Below the pieces are notes generated by a model. It ran no database searches. It was not told the DNA's origin and was given only the letters and a program-made list of their open reading frames with translations. This document shows positions 13,901 through 25,900 of a DNA stretch of 60,000 nt, piece by piece. The position numbers and the translations under genes were made by a program. Source of the DNA: Membranipora membranacea (taxonomy: Eukaryota > Bryozoa > Gymnolaemata > Cheilostomatida > Membraniporidae); NCBI GenBank assembly GCA_914767715.1, contig OU612068.1, positions 498,001-558,000 of the forward strand, in the 5' to 3' direction. Position 1 is the first letter of the stretch. Each line of letters begins with the position of its first letter.

Positions 13901-16900
13901 TCCTTCTCAGTCATATATGTGGCATCTAGGTGGCGCTTTTCTACCTCGACCTCATTTTGAGTTTGTTCCTCCACCAGCTGATAGAAGTCATCTCTTAGTT
14001 TTCCCCTCAGCGAGTCGGCGCCCTACAAGTGAAGACAATAGTAGAGAAATCCAAACGCCGAATTCCTATCTTGTTGGTGGAGCTGATTTAGCGGCGATTT
14101 CCCAATTTAAAAATTTTAATGCCTAACAGCTACAGATTCTATTGTAATACATTGAAACTCTTATCCAGTTTTTAAGCACAGAGATATACTACCCACCCTC
14201 TCTAGCATATTCTCAAACTCCTGTATCTTCTTTTTGAGCCTGCTTTCCAGCAGATCCCTCTCCTGGGTCAACTGGTCTCTCACCAGCTTAATCTCCTGTA
14301 TAATATAACAAGGATTGATCGATATTTCAACAAACTAATAATTGTTGGCCTTGTAAATAGGTAATCATGTGAAGGAATCAATTATAGGAAAATACCTGCA
14401 ATAAGCATCAGCTTATAATGAAACTCCTCACTCTCAACATGAAAGCCATCATAATAGGTGAAAGGATATGAGAAAGGAACTATTGAGAAGAGAGCTGCTC
14501 TCTCACCCTATCTGTCTGTGAGTTAAGCTCCTGTCTCAGATTCTTGAGCTGATCTTTGTGCTCTTCTTGTAGTTTATTCATCATCTCCATTCTATCATGA
14601 GAAGCGGACAGCTTGAGCTGAGCTTTCTCTGTCTCGTATTTCCTCCTCCAATCAGAATCTGAGTTAGATCTGTAGAGTCTCTCCTCGTCTAAAGCTGTCT
14701 CCATCTCAGCCTGACATCACAAAGTCATCATATTACAACACACATGACTTAATATGATATAATCTCTACTTATTATACCAGCAATCCCATGTAATCTGAC
14801 TTTTACAGGAACTCATCATAATTTTAGTTGACAAAAGCGACATTTTTCTGCCTATCACTAACAATAGTATTATCATGTAGAATTATTCATTCACTGTTAC
14901 ATCATTTAAGACGGGTATATATGGCTCATATTTATTTGGATTCGTATATTATTTTATTCATATATTTAAGTACTAATGACCTCAAAACATAATTGAAGGA
15001 AATACTCTACACTACTATTAGGCCTGCTTACAATGTGTTTTCTGTTCTTCTGCTCTAAATCAGTCAGCTCAGTTTTGAAGGCGTCCTGTAAATCCATTTT
15101 CTCCGTGGTGTGAACTTTTCTCAGCTTAGATATCTATAGATTAGAGTATCAATAATTAGAAGTCAGCCCCAGGCTGTTAGCATTGTATCAAATGTGCTAA
15201 AATATGATTAATTACTTAATATCGGCAGTCATAACTCAAAGGATATTACTACGAATTTTAGGACATGGCCATGTTTGCTTAGAGCTATGAACCATAACTA
15301 AAGTTTTGGACAACAGTTTGTAAATTGTCTATATTGGTTACAGCACTTATAGCATCTCAGCACGCAAAAGAAAAACATGAATGTACTATTTATTTGACAG
15401 CAAAGCTTCCGCATACCTCATCAGCATGTTGATCCTTAAGCTTGAGTATCTCAATTCTGAGCAGCTCTTCTTGATGGGAGGGTTCAGGTAACTTCCTCTT
15501 CTTATTATCAGCAGGTCCTGAGTCTGCATCTGATTGGTCTATAAATGTAAAAAGTGGATCGAATATCTTCACCTGCATATACCCTATACGATAGTAGCGT
15601 GTCGCAAACAGTCAAACATGTAGTGCCATGATTAATGATTTAAAATGACCTTGAATAAAATATTTGTAAAACAAAAATTTTATTTGCCAACAAAATCAGG
15701 GATCTTTTATTATCAGCTGTCTTCCTCGATACGCTAGCTTGTCTCAAATGATTACATGATACGATTCCCTAGCCGCCTTCATTGTAAATCGAATCATCAC
15801 AATGCTAGAGATGAACATCATCTGCTTCCTCTGGTTAATAATATTAAATTGATCTCACCAGAAGCAGTGTTAGTATCGTCTGTTTTAGCAGCTGTGTAAT
15901 CGGAGAGCAGTGACCCGCGTCGAGGTCGCTGACCTTCGACCCCTCGTGCTGACCTCTTACTACTATTCATCCTGAACTCCTCCACCTCTAGTGTCAGCTC
16001 ATCAGCTTTATCTCTCAGAGCCTTTAATATCATCACATATAATACATTACACACAGCGTCACATCCCGGGACAAGGGGGACAACTTTAACCAAATTCAGC
16101 TTAGTGTCACATATGGTTAAATAAATTCCACTCAGATGTTGAGACTTCAGTAACTACCAAATGTTGCTGCATAACAAGAATAGAGACATATTTTACCACA
16201 TGCTGAGATTTTATGTGCTGTCTCCCTCTTCTGTAACTAGGACTTTAATAAATTTGAAAACAAATCACGTTGCTGAGAGTCATAACCAGGATATGACAGC
16301 AGGAGACAAGGGAGCGAGGAATAACTCCCTATATTAGTTTTGTGTATTTTAGCAGAGTTAGATATTCGTGCACACAGTTACCTTGTTTTCTAGCTCGAGT
16401 TCCTGAATTCTCTGCTCACTGAATCTGTTCTGTTCATCAGTCATCTGAGTTCTCTGTGTCTCCATCTCCTCCATCTTTTAAACAGTCACAACAAAAACAA
16501 CATTCAGCTGACCACCAAAATCTACTAACTTACATAAAAAAACCTTGAATTCATGAGTACGTATTGGCATGTAAAACTAGTTTTGATATCAATCCTAGTT
16601 GCACAGTGGGCAAGACGCTCAAAGAGCGAGGCTGTACATGCCTTTCTTTGACAAACATGTGAATTGCAAAAGCACACAAAACAAAACAGTAGCATGGAAG
16701 ACCATAGTGCCTAGAAAGCTTTCACCACTGATGTACAAATTTGCTTATGACACACAACTGCAGTGATGTAGTGCATGGAGAGTCCGGACCTCACAGAGAG
16801 TGTGGACCACACAGAGAGTCTCGACCTCACAGAGAGTGTGGACCACACAGAGAGTGTGGACCAAACAAAGAGGGTGAACCACACAGAGAGTGTGGACCAC

Positions 16901-19900
16901 ACATAGAGCTCTATACCTGATTCTTATACACATGGTTCTCTATGTTTATCTGTCACATGACGATTAGAAAATGTCGTAAAAGGAACACATCAGACAACAC
17001 ACACAAACAGGACAAATCAGTCAATTAGGACATCAGTACTATCGGCTATGTAGACCAATTTTGGTTTTATGTTATTCAAAACTAATACATGAACTTTCCA
17101 TGCATCGAAGAAGTTTAGAATCTTTCAACAGAACTCCATAACATCCTACCATATCACTCAAATAAAAGGTACAAAGGTAAGGTAAAATGTCACAGATATG
17201 AGCCATTCTGCGATCAAAATTGAATCCCAAAAAGGGAAGATTAAATGTGAAGAAGCCCATTCCGTGATTAGAACGGCCGGGCTCTGTATCCTCAAAGGGA
17301 GGCTTACAGGTATGTCTCAAACCAGAGCACTTATCTGATCAGATTAGAGAAGTGATGAGGACCAAAGGTAGTAGATTAGATTAAAGTAATCACCTTTTTA
17401 TGTAGCTCAGTGACAGAAGATAATTCTCTCTTAATTCTCTCATTCTCCTTCTCAAGTATAGAGTTTTTATCTATGTGGGCGTGTAACTCCTTCTCTGTCA
17501 GTAACAAATAACAGATCCATGTAACGATGATACATCAGATCCATGTAACAACAATACAATATAACGATATTGCAGGTCTATGAGCCTCGATTTGTCATGA
17601 AAAATCATTATGGTACCGACAGTGATTCGAAGTTAAATATAACAACATGACATGTTTTTACCTAGCTGGAGATCATAATCTTTCAGTTTGGGACATATTT
17701 ATTACATCACTACTAAGCTGAAAGTGCTGATGTATAAAACAGCTATCAGACCAGCTCTGCTATATGGAAATGAGACATGGCCAATCACAGGATCTCTGGC
17801 GGATCAGATGTCATCCTGCGAGATGCGAATGTTGAGTTATAGACAGTTTTCTGGGCTCTGATTTAGGCCTCAATTCGGAGTTGTCCTCTCTCCAGTTTGG
17901 TACTTTTAACCCACGCTGCATAGGAAAAACGTTCTGAAAAGAGGGTTATCTTGAAAACCGCTTATAATAGGATAAAAATTGTTTTTGATTCAGAATCTGC
18001 CACATTGAAAACTCATGTGGACATGGTTTGGGAAATAATTTTAGTATTTGGATAGTCAATTCAAACATTTTCTGCCTGTTTTGCGGACAATTTAGCAGAA
18101 TCTTTCATGAGTTTCGTCGCTAAAATTAAGATTCATCAACATTCAAGCCTCCAATGATTTGGAAACTCTGTCTCACAGGGTTTTCAATGGTGCAGACTCT
18201 GAATCAAAAATCAATTTTATCCTAACACTAGAACTGATAAGATCAGAGACCACCGAAAAGGAGCAAAACTATTCGGCTCAGTTGGACAGATCATAGCTTA
18301 GTTCACTCATGGTTCACTGGTCAGAGTGAACATATATACGATTCATTTGTATGTATTTGGAGTTGCTCCCCTGTCCATTGGAGGAAAAACAACTCCGAAT
18401 TTAAGCAAATAGATCAATATTGATCTAGAGCATGGGTGGGCAACCTTTTTCTAAAAAAATTCCACATTTTACACAGGCTCAACACAATAAGGCGCAACAT
18501 ATCTTTCAGGTAAAAAATCGGAACCGGAGTAACAACTATGTACAAACTAAAACAGATTTATTTGTAAAAGCTGTGGTATGTTGCAAGGAACTTCAGCTCA
18601 ACAGAAATACTAATTTAATTTAAAAAATCTTGTGAAGTTTTGCATGGCACCCCTCCGCAACGGGGAAGTCTTTTGCGAATGTCTGTAAAATTAGACGCAA
18701 TCTGGAACATTTCAGCGATAAAGCAGGAGCATTTGTAACATGTAAACTTGTTGATACTCATCTGCATTTCTTGTTCAAGGTGACAGATTTGCTAAAAAAA
18801 ACTAATTACTATGATATTAACGAAAATTTTTATTCAAATTTCCAAAGGTCACCGTTCTGGGTTATTTTGAAAATAAAGCACTTGAAAAAGGAGTTAACAC
18901 CAATACAGTTAAGATGATTATGTCTAGAAACGGCTTTGGAAACTACAGACTTAATGATGAATGGCCACTATTTTGAAATATATTGTGCCTACATACTTGA
19001 ATATCAAGTTTACAAAATGCGAGATGGGGATCGAAATTAATGTGTAATATATATCTTTTCAGGCATAAGGCCACAATCAGCCCGCAAAATATTGTTTATT
19101 AGGCCGCACTGGAAAATAGACCAGGTTGCCGACAGCTGATCTAGAGGTATGTAGGACTTTCACTTCCACCCAATAGGAATTAGCGGTGTAAAATTCTAAA
19201 ATCCGACAATATCTCACAAACACAACTATGTCTGAGAATTAAACCCACAGCTTTTTTTGCAGCCCATTAGGTAATTGTTACTGAGACATAATTCATCTCA
19301 TGTCATATATGCTGCGTGGTAAAAAAAGAACTGTGGCAAGCTTTTAACGAATAGGAATATCTATGATTGGTGTTACACGTCACAAATACAACGACACAAC
19401 AAATTATACAGGCGATTTGGTCTAGATAAAAAATGAACATAATAAGGAGATTGCAATTGCCGCTATCTGAACTTATGACAGGCCGTACATGGGCAGCTAC
19501 TATAAGAGAACTGAATAATAGTATAATCTGTGACAATTTTGCATGAATGAATGAAAATAATCTAGAAATCATAGCAATAGCTGCTGTTATTTAAACTCAC
19601 ATGGGAGAAGTGTAAAGAAGATTACATGACAATTATTTTATAAGATCACTCCTAGGAGCACAGAGTTTAACAATGGGTATATCCTGGGCCTTATATTCTA
19701 AAAAATTTCACTCACTGACTTTTTAGAGATGAGCATAATGATCGGGCGCAGCCCGATCCACATGCCGTAGGCGTGGCGGGGAGGGTGTGGGAGGGGCGCT
19801 TTAGCGCCCTCTCACCACAGAAATCTTTGCACATCGGTAGCAAAATAGTGCGAGCAGAGAGGTATTTCGATAGCCCACTGAGCTGTTGGGTACTTGCAGA

Positions 19901-22900
19901 AAACAACTCAATAGCAGTAGAAGATTACGGTAAAAATGCTCCAGTTATAAAGCACCCATTTGGAAAAAAATCTGACCTTGTTGAGACTCAAACCCACAAC
20001 ATTCTTAATAAACAGTGAGTACAAGGCAGACGCTCTACACACTGAGCTATTCAGCCTGGCTTTGATATGACCTGGTGCTTTAGTGATTAGCCTTTGAACC
20101 TTGGAAATTTCTATCAAAGCAGGTGGCTTTGAACCATTGATACTACTATTAAAGCAGATTTTAAAAGCTTTGACCAGGCACTAAGGCTTAAATGATTTGC
20201 TCAGGTATGACTGTTTGTTTAGATATTAGCCTTTGAGCCATAGAAATTTCTATTTGAGCAAATTTTAACCATCAACATTTCTATTGAAGCAGATTTTACA
20301 CATTTTGCCCAGGCACTTAGGCTTTATTAAGTTGCACTGATGATTGATTGAGGATTGCACATAGACAAAACATTTTTATGCAACCTCATAGACATAGACA
20401 AAACTATGTCTATGGGAGTGAATAAAAATGGCTAGAAAAAGCCAAAAAACCTGTGCTGGCTGTTGCAAGTTTTCTATGTCATAGCATCACCTGCTGTTTT
20501 TCATACTAGTCCCAAAGAGAAGATCAGGTATGAATCTAGTTATCTTGACAATAATTGAGGATGGATAGGCAAAACTGTAGGTGTTTATTGTGTGCAAAAA
20601 TAGGGCTCAGCTGCCACATAAGTTGTCAGAAGTCCCCTATGAGAGTTGCTTCATGGGCATTACCTTAATACCACCTCCAAACCTATCGGTTTTTCGGTGG
20701 GATAAGCGGTTTTCAAATTAACCCTCTTTCAGCACGTTTTTCCTATGCAGCGTGGGTTAAAAGTACCAAACTGGAGAGAGGACAACTCCGACTTGAGGCA
20801 TAAATAAGAGCTCAGAAAACTGTCTATTCTATGGGCATAAGTCTAGAGGACCACAAGAGAAATGAGGAAATAACAGCAGAGGCCGGAGTGATACCAATTA
20901 AAGATCTGATGAGGAGAAAGAGAATGCAGTGGTATGGACATGTTAGACGGAGAGAAAGTGAGGATGACATCCGGAGAGTATCAGAGATGACAGTCGAAGG
21001 AGTGAGACCTAGGGGTAGACCGAAACAAAGATGGTGAGACACGGTGAACTCAGACCTTAGATGGCTTGATCTAGATGGATCAGATGCTGAAGATCGAGCG
21101 CGATGGAGGAGTTTAGTAGAACTTGGGATCAAGCAGAAACCAGCCACCAGCACAGGTGAAAGGTTTGTTTGTTATTGAGGCATTCCGCTCGCCACATAGC
21201 TGCAATGCCACAGTACTTCACTAATATCGCAACCGATAGTCGGACAGCAGCAGATTATTTTTAATATTGGGAAATCATCTCCCACTAAGAGGTAGGGTAT
21301 AGGAGATGCACTTTATCCGACCTTGACCTTACCTATGTTAGACATTTCCTTCTGAAGGAATGCCAGCTCTTGTTTAAGCCTTCTCTCTTCATCTCTCAGT
21401 TTTCCACTTTCAGTTTCATATCTGAGCTTCTCTCTCTGAGAGTTAGTTGTCAGCAACTCTCTACAAATAAAACAATATACTAGATCAGAAATAATGATGA
21501 TGACTTCCTTATTGGCTCCAATATGTAATACCAGGGAGTACACCTAGGCCATACCCATAAGGCTCAATTGGCAGCAGAGAGTTTGTCATTTATATATTAA
21601 ACCACTAGGTGGCTCAATATTACTTATGCATCACATTATTCTCTGATTCTTTACCTCCGTAATGATATGCTTCTTAAAAAAATTGATCCACTCTAAGTGC
21701 ATTATATATCTATCGCAGTAGAGGCCTTCCTCAAAACGCTCGCATAAAATTAACGCTGAAAAGGGTGTGATATTTGACGTCACAGAGCTGTTAGTGCGCT
21801 GTGTTGATAGAAATTATTCAACAACTTTAGCTAAATAGGTCACGCATCAACATCTTTGTTGACTACACACAGTATCCTAGTGGATGCGGTTTTGTCTACA
21901 TGGCCAGTGTTTTATAATCTTTGACAATGCTCTCCCCACATAAATTATCACATTGCTGTCAAAACAAACATTATTGTGGCTCATAATAAATTACCTCATC
22001 GATGATTGCAAAATATGCTCATCGTATAAACATCTATTACAGGAATGATACAAGCCCCAATTCACAAAGCCAGAGTTTATTAGCTACGATCAATTTGTCT
22101 AACATTATTCAACACACATTATTAAATTCATGATCCTAAGTTTTGTGCAAAATATTTCGATGGCAATGATGTCGTCAGATAACTGATGTTATCCAAGTGA
22201 CAGATCTGTTGCCATTCTGGAGGAATAGGGCAGGCAACTGATGGTGAAGGAATAGGTATCTTCCCAAGAACTGACCGTGGAAGACATGCATGTAGAGGTA
22301 GGCTTGTTTCTCAAGCAGAAAGACAATAATATTTCAATGGACATTACAATAATTGATGACAAATGGATTTTGATTTACATAATCAGCAAAAATTTGTGTA
22401 AATAAAAATGTCGTTGATTTTCTGGCTATTTAAACAAATAAAAAGAATCTTTATCACAGTTAGCCGCAGCACAGTATTTTTTGGATTTACCTCGGCACGC
22501 CATCTACCCAGAACATTATTTAGGACTTTATCATCACATAGAATATTTGTCTGCTGATAAAGTTGGATCAATTAAAAATCTTCAAATATAAATATACAAT
22601 GGATGGCAAACAGCAGGTCCTCACCGAAAGTTTTTAGTAAAGTTCACATTATTATACATAACGGGGGCACGCAGGCATACTGATAAGCTTGTCAGTTTCA
22701 AGAATGTGAGAACAGTAACACAGTTAATGTCTAAAGCTTTATGCTAAAACAAATTGGAATGCTAAGGTCTAAAAATTCTTGATCTCCTTTCCGTCGTCGC
22801 CCTATTTTCACCAACTTTGTGCAGCCGATGACTCAGCTATCGCTCGATTATTTTATTATCTGACCAAGGATTTCAAGAAATCCTTGATCTGACCTGCGTC

Positions 22901-25900
22901 TTACCTCAGTTTATAGCATGTGTCATTTATTCTCAATCGAACACACACACACCGCGTGCTTGTTGTAGTATAAAATTCCAAGTTTGTTTACTTAACCAGT
23001 GGATTTCAGTGGAGTATTGTACCCAACGGGGGCCTTTCATAGAATACCTTATTACACAATATAGCCTTAGTTCAGTGCTCTGTGTTGACCTACATTTGCA
23101 GGAATCACACAAATAAGCTGACTTTTTAGACCATCATATCTCAAATTTGGGGATGGGTATGCCAGTGCCCTTCCATGAGGTTGCAATTGAGATGTGGATG
23201 CAAAGGCTCATAGTGGAAGATGAAAATCAGCACCATGGATTTTCTGCTGTATTGAATACAAGATAGCTCTGTTTGTTTTGATTTTACAATAGGCTGATCA
23301 CTCAAACAGCTCTCTGACGTCACAAAACGTTAGTCTGGCTTGATGTGAGCGTTTTCGGGAAGGCCTCTACTGGGATAGATATAAAATGCACTAAGAGTGG
23401 ACCAATTTTCTAAAGAAGCACATCATTAAGGAGCTGAAGAATCAGAGAATAATTTGATGCATGAATAAAATTGAGCCACCTAGTTGTTTAAACTGGTATA
23501 TACCTTGTTAGCGAAAACAAATACACATAATGTCTCACCATTATTATTGCGATATTTTATGAGTTGTTTGTGGTCGTCGGTTAGCACCATGGGTGCGCCA
23601 ACATGTATAGCAAAAAAGTTTGATAATTAAATGAAGAAATGGAAACTCGTCTAGCATATATATATCTAAATAGGCAATCAGTAAAAGCTCATAGTGATTA
23701 TGTTATACAGCGATAGGGCATGTTTACTTCACGTATCCCACAATGCCCTCTGGAAATATCACCCACTCGGGTACAAACCACCGTATGACATTATCAGGGC
23801 TGATCTGCAAGGTTTTTTGGTAAGTTTGTGTTATGAGAGGAATGCTGTAAACATGCCCTATTTTATAGAGCTTTTTAATGGGTTATTTTACTGTCTAAGA
23901 ATCATGCTCTAGAAATTTAAGGCTAAAATGCTTTTGCATTATATTAGGTCAGAATTTCACTATAGCCGTGAATAGACAAAACGAAACATGCTCTTTTCAG
24001 CACCTCTCAGTGGGTATTCATCACAGATGTATTTATATCTATGGTAGTCATCCATTACTATGTTTGATGCAGAATTGATGTGGTTTTGATGGAATTTATC
24101 AAAGCGAGCAATAGATCTAAAAGGTCATTTTCTTAGAATATTGATATTGAATCTTTTGATGTCAAAATCAAGATGAAAACATGCAGTCACCTGAATCCAT
24201 GGCTAAGTTTAGACAAAGAAAAATAATAAAACAGCTTGGCAGAGCATACGTCTATAAATCAGACATCATTGTATAGACAGCAGAGCACCACTATCTTAGC
24301 TTGTTTCTGTTACTAACTTTGCTCACTATGACAATGAGGGTGTAATGAATATTGTAACACGAACAGCAACAACAACATATAGACACCTCTAACCATAGAC
24401 TTCATAATGAAGTTTATCATTAAGTCTATGCCTATAACTTATAACACATTTTTACTGACCAGTTGTCTTACAGTACCATGACGAGGAGTAGCAGACACTC
24501 AGAATAACATCCCTAATTAAGGGGAGATAACCTCTCAATAACAGAGACAGTATGAGTTATATCTGCTCACTGATAGGGTGACCTATATCTGACTCACCTG
24601 TCTTTCTCTAGTTGTGACTGTAGAGTCTTCAGCTGCTCCTGGTATTTCTGCTCAGTATTAGACATTTTGCTCTCATGCTGTCTCTCCTGGTTAGAATGTC
24701 TCTCATCAGCTTCACGAATCAGCACATCATTTCTTCTCTTTGCTGACTCAATATCCTACCAATGTTATACATATATATAATATTTATATATATAATATAA
24801 TATATTAATTACTTAGTCGAGTAGTGAACAGATTATTCCTAATTGAATTTAATGATGAAAGTTATATTTCTATTTCAGTTTTTGGTTTAAACCAGATCAA
24901 ATGGATCCTGATGGAGTGCAGAGTTAGTTCCAGTGATGATACAGATTGTGGCTGAGCTTGGAACCTTTACCTGTCTAGACTCAATCTGCTGCTTATGATT
25001 ACAGCGTAACAAGAAAACAAGTAAACTGTACAAACACTACAAATATTCCCATAAGCTGAGGTGCTAAGACAAACAGCTTACTCAAAGCGATAAGAGGATT
25101 AGGGTTTTAGTCTGGGTATTAGAGTAGTAAGTGTTCACTACTATGCAATTAATAATGTACACAGAATTGTAACACTTTTGTAGGTCTGAAATATTTTCAG
25201 CTACACACATGTCACATGTTCAAATAGTTTTATTATTGTCCAGAAATGACTTACCGTTAAAAATTTCTCTCTTTCTGAGGCGTTAGTATCCAGCACGCCC
25301 TTCAGATATCGCAGCTCCTGTCTACATGAGTATATGGCCACCTGATAGACCTTATCGCTCACATCGTGATTTAGTAACTCCTGCTCTAAAGCGCTGGAGA
25401 GCTCCTGCAAGCTGATCTTAGTGTCAAGGTCAAACGCCAACGTCTACAAATACACAAATGTTATACGTTGATATCTTCTCATAGGTTAGTGACCAGTAGC
25501 CAGCGACCCTCAATTGTATCTACTGTTAACAACGTCGAGTATAAGCTCGTGAGTTTCATATGATGAGAGCGGAGACCAGCTGATGGTCCAACTAAATATT
25601 CCTGTTTCACAAACGGCCCAAATGTCTGTTCCAAATACAGCTGTTTAACCTTATTTTACATGATGGTATGTTATTCTGAGCGATTCCGAGGTCGATGACC
25701 TGATTCTGCTGCTATCAGGGATTAATAGATGAGAATAACAGGAGCAGCAAGTGAAAGTTTTCTTGAAAAGACAACTATGGTCAACTCATTAGTAAAAATA
25801 GAGTCATTTATCTCAACAACAACAATGGAATGTAGATTTGTTTTACAGTCACAGCTCTGGTTATCAATATGATATAATATCACTGTCAGACTATCCATAG

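Larger units (their letters stand above)
17842..20824. mobile_element. TA-flanked DNA transposon with about 125-bp inverted repeats
   Basis: The left end gacagttttctgggctc is matched by the inverted right end. Similarity continues for roughly 125 bp through the block agttgtcctctctccagttt and cctatgcagcgtgggttaaa (plus-strand right arm). TA flanks each side (17840-17841 and 20825-20826), as for Tc1/mariner-like insertions. No transposase is recognised, so it is non-autonomous. It interrupts a LINE and was itself later hit by the hAT element at 18431. Confidence 0.8.
17715..21175 (+). mobile_element. Fossil LINE 3' end, split by a DNA transposon
   Basis: The left piece (17715-17838) translates as the post-catalytic RT region (KTAIRPALLYGNETWPITGS, EMRMLSY). 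The right piece (20832-21175) continues as the typical LINE tail (ISLEDHKRNEEI, MQWYGHVRRRE, RPRGRPKQRW, then an in-frame stop, and DAEDRARWRSLVELG). The two halves align head to tail in one LINE protein and are separated by about 3 kb of inserted DNA. A stop codon and a frame offset across the junction show it is dead. It lies in the ninein intron 17495-21332. Confidence 0.85.

Noticed and set aside
16711-16933. Cysteine/valine-rich repeat protein
   Set aside because: Translation of an 18-bp tandem repeat beside a ninein microexon, with no homologue recognised.
19983-20062. Functional tRNA gene
   Set aside because: The promoter boxes are present, but anticodon and T stems do not pair and the acceptor is unmatched. 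It is better read as a SINE head.
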